Shown here: positions 8,683-15,845 of the stretch, one piece after another | How the letters are laid out: the number at the start of each line of letters is the position of its first letter | How positions within the stretch are numbered: the stretch's first letter is position 1 | Assembly (NCBI GenBank): GCA_963736425.1 | Contig: CAVTOX010000043.1 | Span: 1 to 40,940 of the forward strand | Length of the DNA: 40,940 nucleotides | DNA from: Prado023 sp963736425 | GTDB taxonomy: Bacteria > Actinomycetota > Actinomycetes > S36-B12 > CAIYMF01 | Direction: 5' to 3' | Made by a program: the position numbers and the translations under genes | Notes under the pieces: model-generated | The model's database searches: none | What the model was told of the DNA's origin: nothing | The model's input: the letters and a program-made list of their open reading frames with translations, nothing else

Positions 8683-9666
8683 TCACCACCAGCCGTGTCG
8701 CTTGGCCCATCGCAGCAGGAATGCGGACATCGTGATCATGACCACTAGTGACAGGGCCAGTGGGACCTGTTGGGTGCGCGAGTTCACGATGACGTTCATC
8801 CCGAGGACCGAGGCCAGGGCGGTGATCGGCAGGGTGACGACGGCGATCACCGCGAGTCGTTCGGCGGCGATGGTCATCTTGGTGTCGGTGCGGGTCCGGT
8901 AGAACTCGATCACACCCTGCAGGTACTCCCGCTGCAGTTCGGCCAGGCGGTGCGCCCGGCGGAACTGGTCGATGTTGTCGCCCAACAGGGCGCGGTCATG
9001 GGCGGTGATCCCGTGGGCGACCAGGGCCATCCGCTCGTAGATCTCGTGGCTGGTGGCGGAGATGTTGGACACAGCCATCAGGGCGTGCCGGGTGCGGAAC
9101 ATCCGGTCGAGGAATTCCTCGGGATCGCCCATGGCGCCCAGGGTCACTTGTTGCTCGAGGCCCCACACATCCTCCGTGACGACCTCGAGAGTCTCCTCCA
9201 TACCCCGAACCATCGACGCGACGATCGCGTGGGACACCTCAGTCGCCGAGCGGGGGAGTAGGCGGCCCTCGCAGATGCGTTCCCACACCAGGGTCGTGTC
9301 CCGCACGGGGACGTGTGCGGGCACGGCCGGGTTCGTCGGGCCGTGGACGGTGACCAGATAGTTCGCTGCGATGAACTGGTCCAACTCGACGTAGTGCACA
9401 TGCCCGTGATCCCCGAGCTCCGGGGAGTGCAGCACGACGAAAACATGGTCGGCGTACGGGTGGAACTTGGGCATCCGCTGGCGCTGCTTGCACTCCCAGA
9501 TCGTCACAGCGTGGAAGCCGAAGACCTCGCGGAGCACGCCGAGGGCTTCCTCGTCGAGGTCTGGCACGTCCACCCAGACGATCGCCTCCGGGTCGGCCAG
9601 GGCGGAAGGTAGGGCCGCGATCGGCACCACCTCAGCCCGATCCCCGGTGATGACCATTGCCTCCAT
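8683..9666 (-). CDS. CorA-family magnesium/cobalt channel (first of two)
   Basis: A 327-residue CorA-type channel subunit that passes Mg2+ (or Co2+) inward as a pentamer. There is a long cytoplasmic alpha/beta and helical domain, with the typical AVTIWECKQRQRMPKFHPYADHVFVVLH near residue 60. Two C-terminal membrane helices follow: AVVTLPITALASVLGMN, with the GMN signature at the end of TM1, and LALSLVVMITMSAFLLRW. The usual loop Glu/Asp after TM2-proximal GMN is replaced by NSRTQQ. ATG 9666 is preferred over upstream starts because GAGGAGG lies eight bases before it. It is divergent from the SulP gene. Confidence 0.87.
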   Translation of the reverse strand: MEAMVITGDRAEVVPIAALPSALADPEAIVWVDVPDLDEEALGVLREVFGFHAVTIWECKQRQRMPKFHPYADHVFVVLHSPELGDHGHVHYVELDQFIAANYLVTVHGPTNPAVPAHVPVRDTTLVWERICEGRLLPRSATEVSHAIVASMVRGMEETLEVVTEDVWGLEQQVTLGAMGDPEEFLDRMFRTRHALMAVSNISATSHEIYERMALVAHGITAHDRALLGDNIDQFRRAHRLAELQREYLQGVIEFYRTRTDTKMTIAAERLAVIAVVTLPITALASVLGMNVIVNSRTQQVPLALSLVVMITMSAFLLRWAKRHGWW

Positions 9667-9980
9667 GGCGCTGCCTCCTCTTCGCGTTCGATGATCCCAC
9701 CAGCGGAGCCAAGACTCGCTGCGGGCGCACCCGGCCGCGCACAGCAGCACGATTGCCCTCGTGGTTGGGGCCGCAGCGTGGGCTTCGCGGACACTGCCGC
9801 GTCTCCGCTACCGTCCTGGGCGTCGCCTCGTTGATGCTCGGGGCCCTGATCCTGGTGGTCACGATCACGGACCTGACCTGCATCCCGCCCCGACGAGACC
9901 GCCACGGGCGAACCTGTTGGCACCTGACCGCACAGTGCCGCGTGGCTGAACATCAGCGGCCTGGCCAGGTCTAGCCTGAA
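9667..9980. other. Divergent intergenic region corA/sulP, nothing recognised
   Basis: These 314 bases lie between oppositely transcribed transporter genes and must hold both promoters. The open frames present lack ribosome sites and family similarity. I see no M-box-like riboswitch structure or clear operator, but I could not fold the sequence. Confidence 0.4.
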
Positions 9981-11885
9981 ATGGTCATGGCGACTCGTGT
10001 GCAGAAGCCCGCACACCTCGGCGAGCAGCCCCGTGAATGGCTTCCCGTCCGGAAGTGGCTGCCCACGTACCAGCGCCGGTGGCTCAAGGGTGATCTGATC
10101 GCCGGGTCGGTCGTTGCAGCCCTGGCGATCCCGCAGTCCCTGGGTTATGCGAGCATCGCTGGGCTGCCCGTGCAGGTCGGCCTCTACTCGCTGCCCACTG
10201 TGCTGATCTGTTACGCCCTGTTGGGGTCGTCCCGGTTGCTGATCGTCGGACCGGTGTCGACGGTTGCCCTGCTCACCGGCACCCTCATCGCGGGGTTCAA
10301 GCCCGAGAGCCAAGCGGAGGCGATGGCACTGGCCGCCGGTATGGCCATCGCGGCGGGCCTGATCCTGATGCTGGCCAGCGTGCTGCACATCGGCTGGGTG
10401 GCGGAGTTCCTGTCCAAGCCGATCGTCACCGGATTCGTCCTCGGGCTGACGATCCTGGTGATCCTCGGTGAGCTGCCCAACATCCTGGGCATCCCCGGGC
10501 CGGCCACCTCCGACGTCACTGCGCGCATCACGAACCTGGTCACCGGTCTGGACGACATCCATCCGCAGACCGTTGCGGTTGGGGTCATCTCGCTGACCCT
10601 CATGTTCGCCGGCACCAAACTGGCGCCGAAGGTGCCGTGGGCGTTGGTGACCCTGATGGTCGGCCTTGTTGCGTCAAACGTCCTGGACCTGGCTGCTGAC
10701 GGCGTTCGGGTGGTGGGCACCGTGCCCCAGGGGCTTCCCACGCCGGCGCTGCCCGGGATCCCGGTGTCCGACTGGGGCCAGGTCGTCCTGGCGGGGGCCG
10801 CCGTGGCGTTCGTGGGCCTGGCTGAAGGGCTGAGCGCTGCCCGGCTGTACGCGACGGAGGATGCCCGGGTCGACGCGAGCCAGGAACTCCTCGCGGTCGG
10901 CGTCGGCAACATCAGCTCGGGGATCTTCGGCGGCTTCGGCGTGGCCGGGAGCCTGTCCAAGACCGCAACCGTGGACAGGGCAGGTGGGCGCTCGCAGGTC
11001 GCCGGGCTGACCACGGCCTTCCTTGCGTTGGCGACGATCCTGTTCCTGGCTCCGCTGCTGTCGGCGCTGCCCAAGGCGACCCTGTCGGCGATCGTGATCC
11101 ACGCCGTGTGGGGGTTGCTGGACTTCAAGTCGATGCGCCGGTACGCGTTCCTACGCGTCAACGACGTCGTCGCGGCCACCGTCGCAGCCCTGGGGGTCCT
11201 GGTGTTCGGCCCGCTGCAGGGCCTGCTGTTGGCCATCACCCTGTCGGTGTTCGGACTGGTCTACAGATCCAGCCGGGTGGACGTCGAAGTCATGGGTCGG
11301 ATCCCGGGGGAGAAGGCCGGCTGGGGCGGCATGCGCAACCACCCCGAGCGCCATCCGGTGAAGGGGATCCTGGTCCTGCGGGTGGACGTGCCGCTGTTCT
11401 GGGTCAACTCGGCCTCGATCAAGGACGCGATCCTCACCCGGGTCGACGGCGCCCGGGAGTTCGTGGACGAGGAGATCGTGGCGGTCGTCGTCGACATCGA
11501 GGGCACCAACCAGATCGACACCACCACCATCGACATGCTCGAGGCCCTTCTGGCCGCCCTGCGGGTGCGGTGCGTGGACCTGTACCTGGTGCGGGTGATG
11601 TACCCGGTCCGGGTCATCCTGCGCCGGGCGGGCTTCGTGGCCAAGATCGGCGAGGACCACATGTGGCACACGATCAGCCAGGGGGTGCGTGAGGCCCGGA
11701 TCCACTACGGGCTCAAGGAGGGCGTCGTCGACGCCTCCGGCGGGTACGACAGCGCGGCCGAGGAGCACGAACCCCGGATCGTGCCCACCTACTTCGCCGA
11801 CTCCAGGGTCAACCCCGAGGAGTCCCACGACGCCGAGCTCGAGGACGGGACCCACGTCGAGGACGACCGGTCCGCGACGGAGTAG
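9981..11885 (+). CDS. SulP-family anion transporter with STAS domain
   Basis: A 634-residue SLC26/SulP carrier, which moves sulfate, bicarbonate or other anions. The N-terminal part begins WLPTYQRRWLKGDLIAGSVVA and continues with the family signature ALAIPQSLGYASIAGLPVQVGLYS. About ten to twelve hydrophobic helices follow up to residue 430, including FVGLAEGLSAARLYA and GIFGGFGVAGSLSKTATV. A cytoplasmic STAS domain lies at about 455-575 (VLRVDVPLFWVNSASIKD, VVVDIEGTNQIDTTTIDMLEAL). An acidic tail follows. ATG 9981 and ATG 9987 are both possible starts. The substrate cannot be told from sequence. The gene is convergent with the RegX3-like gene, with 9 bases between them. Confidence 0.88.
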   Translation: MVMATRVQKPAHLGEQPREWLPVRKWLPTYQRRWLKGDLIAGSVVAALAIPQSLGYASIAGLPVQVGLYSLPTVLICYALLGSSRLLIVGPVSTVALLTGTLIAGFKPESQAEAMALAAGMAIAAGLILMLASVLHIGWVAEFLSKPIVTGFVLGLTILVILGELPNILGIPGPATSDVTARITNLVTGLDDIHPQTVAVGVISLTLMFAGTKLAPKVPWALVTLMVGLVASNVLDLAADGVRVVGTVPQGLPTPALPGIPVSDWGQVVLAGAAVAFVGLAEGLSAARLYATEDARVDASQELLAVGVGNISSGIFGGFGVAGSLSKTATVDRAGGRSQVAGLTTAFLALATILFLAPLLSALPKATLSAIVIHAVWGLLDFKSMRRYAFLRVNDVVAATVAALGVLVFGPLQGLLLAITLSVFGLVYRSSRVDVEVMGRIPGEKAGWGGMRNHPERHPVKGILVLRVDVPLFWVNSASIKDAILTRVDGAREFVDEEIVAVVVDIEGTNQIDTTTIDMLEALLAALRVRCVDLYLVRVMYPVRVILRRAGFVAKIGEDHMWHTISQGVREARIHYGLKEGVVDASGGYDSAAEEHEPRIVPTYFADSRVNPEESHDAELEDGTHVEDDRSATE

Positions 11886-11894
11886 TGCCAGGGG

Positions 11895-12575
11895 TCAGGG
11901 GTCGAACCGGTACCCGAGGCCTCTGATCGTGATCAGGTGCCGGGGGTGCGCGTGATCGGGTTCGATCTTGGCGCGCAGTCTCTTGATGTGGACATCGAGG
12001 GTCTTGTTGTCCCAGGCGCGGTCGGTACCCCAGATGCGGTCATACAGCTGGCCCCGGGTCATCACCCGCCCGGCGTTGCGGACCAACGTCTCCAGCAGCT
12101 CGAACTCCTTGAGCGCCATCGGCACCGGGCGGCCGTTCACGGTGACCACGTGGCGGTCGGTGTCGATGCAGACCGGTCCCTCGGTGAACACCCGGGGGGT
12201 CAGGTCGGCCGGTGCTGGGGTTGCGCGTCGGATGACAGCGTGGAGCCGGGCCAGCAGCTCGGCGTGGGAGTACGGCTTGGTGACGTAGTCGTCGGCGCCC
12301 ATCTCCAGGCCCACGACCTTGTCGGCCTCGGTGTCCCGGGCGGTCACCATGATGATCGGCACGTCCGAGGACTTCCGGATTGTGGTGCACACGTCCAGTC
12401 CGGACATGCCAGGCAGCATCACGTCGAGCAGGACCACGTCGGGAGCGATCCGGTGGAACAGGTGGAGGGCGTCCTGCCCTGTTGTCGCGACCTCCACGTC
12501 GAAACCATCGCGGCGCAGCAGGTAGGACAACGCCTCGGAGAACGCCGGCTCGTCCTCGACGAGGAGGACCTTCAT
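11895..12575 (-). CDS. regX3: RegX3-like OmpR/PhoB-family response regulator
   Basis: 226 residues with a receiver domain (VLLVEDEP, phospho-acceptor Asp51 in DVVLLDVMLPG, IMVTARD, VTKPYS) followed by an OmpR winged helix (ALKEFELLETLVRNAGRVMTR, KTLDVHIKRLRAKIE, LITIRGLGYRF). The match to mycobacterial RegX3, the phosphate-starvation regulator, is close along the whole length. ATG 12575 has GGGGAGG upstream. The partner kinase SenX3 is absent; instead a lone receiver, a LOG-family gene and phoU lie upstream on the same strand, after a 190-base gap. PHO-box-like 11-base repeats at 12647-12679 suggest autoregulation. Assignment to the RegX3 subgroup is by similarity, not proof of phosphate control. 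Confidence 0.85.
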   Translation of the reverse strand: MKVLLVEDEPAFSEALSYLLRRDGFDVEVATTGQDALHLFHRIAPDVVLLDVMLPGMSGLDVCTTIRKSSDVPIIMVTARDTEADKVVGLEMGADDYVTKPYSHAELLARLHAVIRRATPAPADLTPRVFTEGPVCIDTDRHVVTVNGRPVPMALKEFELLETLVRNAGRVMTRGQLYDRIWGTDRAWDNKTLDVHIKRLRAKIEPDHAHPRHLITIRGLGYRFDP

Positions 12576-12577
12576 CA

Positions 12578-12596
12578 GTTCACCTCCCCGTTCACC
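12578..12596. promoter_or_regulatory. GTTCACC direct repeat before the RegX3-like gene
   Basis: GTTCACC occurs at 12578-12584 and 12590-12596 on the plus strand, a 12-base period. On the minus strand it overlaps the ribosome-binding site of the regulator gene. It resembles half-sites of PhoP/RegX3-type regulators. Part of the similarity could be due to the Shine-Dalgarno sequence. Confidence 0.4.
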
Positions 12597-12646
12597 CAGG
12601 ACCAGACCACGGTATGGAACGCACCTGGGAAAGTCCCGGGGGAGGC

Positions 12647-12679
12647 GTGAACACGGCATGAACGCTGGGTGATCACTGG
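12647..12679 (-). promoter_or_regulatory. PHO-box-like tandem 11-bp repeats
   Basis: On the minus strand three consecutive 11-base units each end in TCAC or TCAT: TGATCAC, CGTTCAT and TGTTCAC with constant spacing. Streptomyces PhoP boxes are 11-base direct repeats with GTTCACC cores, and mycobacterial RegX3 binds similar half-sites. The array lies 72-104 bases upstream of the RegX3-like start, in the gap after the lone-receiver gene. It may serve autoregulation from a separate promoter. Confidence 0.5.
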
Positions 12680-12765
12680 AGCCCGTGGCTGACCAGGCCA
12701 CGCCACGCCACGATCTGCCAAGCGGCCCGGGACGCCCCCAGCGCCACCTGGTCCGGGGCGCCGGG

Positions 12766-13221
12766 TCAGCTCGTGGGGGCGGTCCGGCGCAGGAGGGCGT
12801 GGATTCGGGCGCGCAGTTCGGCGATCGAGAACGGCTTGGTCAGGTAGTCATCGGCGCCGGCCTCGAGGCCGACGACCTTCTCGACTTCGGCGGCCCGGGC
12901 GGTGACCATGATGATCGGCACGTTCGAGGTGCGGCGGATGGTGCGGCAGACCTCGAGCCCATTGAGGCCGGGGAGCATGAGGTCCAGCAGGATCAGGTCC
13001 GGTGCCTGGGTCTGGAAGGCGTCCAGCCCGCCGGGGCCGGTGTCGGCCAGGGTCACCCGGAATCCGTCGTCGCGCAGTAGATAGGCGATCGCCTCGGCGA
13101 TCGCCGGTTCGTCCTCCACGATGAGCACGGTCGCCGGGCCTGTGGTTCGGGTCCACCGCGCCTCGCTGCCGGCGCTGCCTGGCTGGAGGGTGGGCACCTG
13201 GTCACATCCCGTCGGAGTCAT
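12766..13221 (-). CDS. Stand-alone response-regulator receiver domain
   Basis: 151 residues containing one receiver domain and no output domain. VLIVEDEPAIAEAIAYLLRDD, acceptor Asp in DLILLDLMLPGLNG, IIMVTARAAEVEKVVG and ADDYLTKPFS are all intact. It is very like the receiver of the RegX3-like protein next door, so it may be a duplicate that lost its winged helix; the stop follows HALLRRTAPTS directly and no winged-helix remnant is seen in the 190 bases after it. The start ATG 13221 overlaps the end of the LOG gene by 20 bases, suggesting translational coupling. A phosphate sink or phosphorelay role is possible but unproven. The first 30 residues are not receiver-like. Confidence 0.75.
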   Translation of the reverse strand: MTPTGCDQVPTLQPGSAGSEARWTRTTGPATVLIVEDEPAIAEAIAYLLRDDGFRVTLADTGPGGLDAFQTQAPDLILLDLMLPGLNGLEVCRTIRRTSNVPIIMVTARAAEVEKVVGLEAGADDYLTKPFSIAELRARIHALLRRTAPTS

Positions 13222-14035
13222 CGCGGTCCGCCGGCCGGGGGGCCGTGGGCTGGGCGTGATTCGCGGTGAGGATGATCTCCACGGCCTCATGGGGGTCGTC
13301 GGTCAGGTGCACCAGGTCCAGGTCGCGCATGGAGATCCGCCCGGTGGTGGCCATGGTCGACCACAGCCAGGCCAGCAGGCCCGACCAGTACTCGCGGCCC
13401 ATCAGGACCACGGGGAAGCGGGTGACCTTCGAGGTCTGGACCAGGGTGAGCGCCTCGAACAGCTCGTCGAGGGTGCCGAATCCGCCGGGCAGGACCACGA
13501 ATCCCTGGGAGTACTTGACGAACATGGTCTTGCGGGCGAAGAAGTAGCGGAAGTTGATGCCCAGGTCGACCCATTCGTTGAGGCCCTGCTCGAAGGGCAG
13601 CTCGATGCCCAGCCCAACGGACACGCCCCCGGCCTGGCAGGCGCCCTTGTTGCCGGCCTCCATGATCCCCGGCCCCCCACCGGTGATGACCGCGTAGCCG
13701 GCGCTGGCGAGCCCGGCGGCGACCTGCTCGGCCAGGGCGTAGTGCGGATCGGAGGGGTCGGTCCGGGCCGACCCGAAGATGCTGACCGCCGGCCCGAGGG
13801 TGGCCAGCGCCCCGAAGCCCTCCACGAACTCGGCCTGGATGCGCAGCACCCGCCAGGGATCGGTGTGCACCCATTCCCCGGCGTCCAGGGTGTCGAGCAG
13901 CCGCTGGTCGGTCGTGGTCGGCTGGACCTGGCCCCGGCGCAGCAGCACCGGGCCCTTGTGCTTGGTCATTGCGGCGGGTGCTGGCTCGGTCGGGTCCTCG
14001 ACCCACGGGTCTTGTTCGATCATCTCTGTGGTCAT
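13202..14035 (-). CDS. LOG-family (TIGR00730) nucleotide phosphoribohydrolase-like protein
   Basis: 277 residues of the LOG/'lysine decarboxylase-like' Rossmann family, whose characterised members cut ribose-5-phosphate from cytokinin nucleotides or other nucleoside monophosphates. Both signatures are present: GGGPGIMEAGNKGA (about 120-133) and PGGFGTLDE (about 185), which form the nucleotide-binding and catalytic site. FGSAR at the domain start is also typical. The N-terminal 85 residues resemble the longer actinobacterial subgroup (GPVLLRRGQVQ, TTDQRLLDTLD). ATG 14035 is used, with GTG 14044 possible. It overlaps the lone-receiver gene downstream and lies 85 bases after phoU. The substrate here is unknown. 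Confidence 0.85.
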   Translation of the reverse strand: MTTEMIEQDPWVEDPTEPAPAAMTKHKGPVLLRRGQVQPTTTDQRLLDTLDAGEWVHTDPWRVLRIQAEFVEGFGALATLGPAVSIFGSARTDPSDPHYALAEQVAAGLASAGYAVITGGGPGIMEAGNKGACQAGGVSVGLGIELPFEQGLNEWVDLGINFRYFFARKTMFVKYSQGFVVLPGGFGTLDELFEALTLVQTSKVTRFPVVLMGREYWSGLLAWLWSTMATTGRISMRDLDLVHLTDDPHEAVEIILTANHAQPTAPRPADRDDSDGM

Positions 14036-14120
14036 GCCCCGCACGGTAGGGCCGCCGGGCAGTCCTGCCGGGGGCCGTGTGGAGTCGTGTCGGCCAACCC
14101 TGGGCGAAGTCCTGGGTGAC

Positions 14121-14825
14121 CTACATTCCTAGGGACGACCCTTGGCCCGGTGGGTCGGACGCCGGGCCGGTCGTGCCGGTCTGGGAGAAGGGCGCGCCGG
14201 TCACCAGTTGGATGACCCGCCGCGCGACTGCGACAGCGTGGTCGGCGTAGCGCTCGTAGTAGCGCGACATCAGGGTGGTGTCGATCGCCGCCTGCACCCC
14301 ATGGGTCCACGTCGGGGCCAGGACCGTGGTGAACAGGTCACGATGGACCCGGTCCATCTGGTCATCCATCGCCAGGATCTCAGTGGCCTGCGCGAGGTCC
14401 CAACTCTCCAGCAGTGACGCGGTCTTGGTGGCCATCTGGCCGGCCACAGCCCCCATCTGGGCGAACATCGGTCGTACGTCCTCAGGGACGCTCGAGCCCG
14501 GGTGGCGCATCCGGGTCAGCTTCGCCACATGGTCTGCCAGGTCACCCATCCGCTCGAGGGAGGAGGAGACCTGCATCGCCGACACCACCAGCCGCAGGTC
14601 CCGGGCCACCGGTTGCTGGCGGGCCACGGCGTTGTAGCAGGCCCACTCGATCCGACCGGTCAGGTCATCGAGCTCATCATCGCCAGCGATCACGGACTGG
14701 GCCGCGACCAGATCGGCGTCGAGCATCGCCTGCGTGGCGGTGTTCATCGCCGCGCCCGCCTTGCCGGCCATCTCGATGAGCAGGTCCCGGATCTCGACCA
14801 GCTCATGCTCGAACGCCTCACGCAT
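14121..14825 (-). CDS. phoU: PhoU phosphate-signalling regulator
   Basis: A 234-residue PhoU, an all-helical protein with two PhoU repeats that links Pst phosphate uptake to the SenX3/PhoR-type kinase. The start MREAFEHELVEIRDLLIEMAGK is typical. The metal-binding E/D-x3-D motifs are in repeat 1 (SSLERMGDLADHVAKL) and repeat 2 (RYYERYADHAVAVARRV). ATG 14825 has GGAGGGG seven bases upstream; GTG 14831 is less well placed. No pst genes are in the window, which is unusual, but a RegX3-like regulator lies three genes downstream on the same strand. A short Gly/Ser tail ends the protein. Confidence 0.9.
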   Translation of the reverse strand: MREAFEHELVEIRDLLIEMAGKAGAAMNTATQAMLDADLVAAQSVIAGDDELDDLTGRIEWACYNAVARQQPVARDLRLVVSAMQVSSSLERMGDLADHVAKLTRMRHPGSSVPEDVRPMFAQMGAVAGQMATKTASLLESWDLAQATEILAMDDQMDRVHRDLFTTVLAPTWTHGVQAAIDTTLMSRYYERYADHAVAVARRVIQLVTGAPFSQTGTTGPASDPPGQGSSLGM

Positions 14826-14917
14826 GTCCACACCCCTCCGTCGTGTCTGGCGGTCCCACCTCAGTCGGCGACTCTACCCACCAGACACCCGACGCAGGGC
14901 CGCGTTGTTCGTCGGGT

Positions 14918-15130
14918 TCACCGGTGCCTGGCGCGGTGGGAGTGCCGAGCGCGCACCTGCTTGCGGGGGGTGCCCAGGGCCGATGCGATCTGCTCCCAGT
15001 CCCAGCCCAGGGCGCGGGCGCGGTGCACGGCCAAGGCTTCCACCTGGTCGGCCAGTGCGCCCAGATCGACTGCCTCGGCCAGGGCGGGCCCCGGCTCTGC
15101 CAGATTCCGCAGCCCGGTCGATAGGTGCAT
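14918..15130 (-). CDS. Small helix-turn-helix protein
   Basis: About 70 residues. The core LADQVEALAVHRARALGWDWEQIASALGTPRKQV fits small actinobacterial HTH proteins, in which a leading helix precedes a sigma-4/RpiR-like helix-turn-helix, here followed by a basic HSHRARHR tail. ATG 15130 and TTG 15151 are both possible and neither has a clear ribosome site. It follows a degenerate reading frame (15160-15503) on the same strand. DNA binding is likely; target unknown. Confidence 0.55.
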   Translation of the reverse strand: MHLSTGLRNLAEPGPALAEAVDLGALADQVEALAVHRARALGWDWEQIASALGTPRKQVRARHSHRARHR

Positions 15131-15159
15131 GTTCCGGAGGCTATCGCGCAACCTGGACC

Positions 15160-15503
15160 TCAGGTCAGAGTGGGCATCCGGGCCATGAGGCTGGGCGCAG
15201 GATGTTCATCCAGGATTCGAGCGCCGTCCACGCGGACCTCCCCTGGCGGGCCGCACCGGTGCGTCGGGCGTGGACTGAGTGCGGCGCGGAAGCAGGTGTC
15301 CCGCCTTGAGTCGGCGCGAGAGCGCAGCCGGGCCAAGCGCAGCGCGGCCTCCCGGACTTCGGGCCCCGTGCAGTCCTCGGCCGGTGTTGCAGCCGGGTCC
15401 CCTCGCCGGCCAACAGATCCCGGGCCAGCCCCTGCACCTGTTCGAGGGTGGGCAGCAGTCCACCGCGGGACAATGGTCCGGGCGGATCGTGGGGCGCGGT
15501 CAT
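15160..15503 (-). pseudogene. Possible gene with a frameshift, unrecognised
   Basis: From ATG 15503 the frame reads GGLLPTLEQVQGLARDLLAGEGTR with strong codon bias, then becomes implausible. From about 15395 a different frame takes over with equally strong bias (GPEVREAALRLARLRSRADS) and ends in a stop at 15160, just before the small HTH gene. One indel would join the two parts into roughly 113 residues. The product is not recognised. The two halves may instead be remnants of separate genes. Confidence 0.3.
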
Positions 15504-15629
15504 CGCGGTCAGTATCCCGCGGTGATAACGCCTACCACAAGGGCGCTTCCGGGCCCGATGAATCACATGAATCCGGCCCTTCTACCGGCCGTCCTCAACT
15601 GTTCACCTTCGGCCCCTAGGGTGCGCGCC

Positions 15630-15833
15630 ATGGCAGAGCAGAGTGGCAAGACCGAGAAGAAGCTGTACACCGACTGGCGTGAGGCCGAGGTTCGATACGC
15701 CGAGGTCCTGGCTGCGTTCGGTGGCGACGGCCCGCCGGCGAAGGTCAAGAAGGAGTCCGCCCTGGTGTTGTCGAAGGCACGTAACAAGGCCGACCAGGCC
15801 CGGGACAAGTTCTTCAAGCGGGCCCTGAAGTAG
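15630..15833 (+). CDS. Small charged conserved-type hypothetical protein
   Basis: 67 residues starting at ATG 15630; the open frame extends upstream without a better start. It is rich in Lys and Glu and predicted helical (EKKLYTDWREAEVRYAEVLAAF, VKKESALVLSKARNKADQARDKFFKRA), with no cysteine, signal peptide or membrane segment. The amphipathic pattern suggests a small coiled coil. Codon use is typical of the window. Its stop lies 12 bases from the convergent CorA gene. I do not recognise the family. Confidence 0.6.
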   Translation: MAEQSGKTEKKLYTDWREAEVRYAEVLAAFGGDGPPAKVKKESALVLSKARNKADQARDKFFKRALK

Positions 15834-15845
15834 CCGGGTGCGCGG

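Noticed and set aside
9504..10562. Leftward frame crossing from SulP to CorA
   Set aside because: Antisense to the SulP start and covering the divergent promoter region; composition is His/Gln/Arg-rich without homology.
14826..14940. PHO box upstream of phoU (GTTCGTCGG-GTTCACCGG)
   Set aside because: The half-sites are 9, not 11, bases apart and only one matches well.
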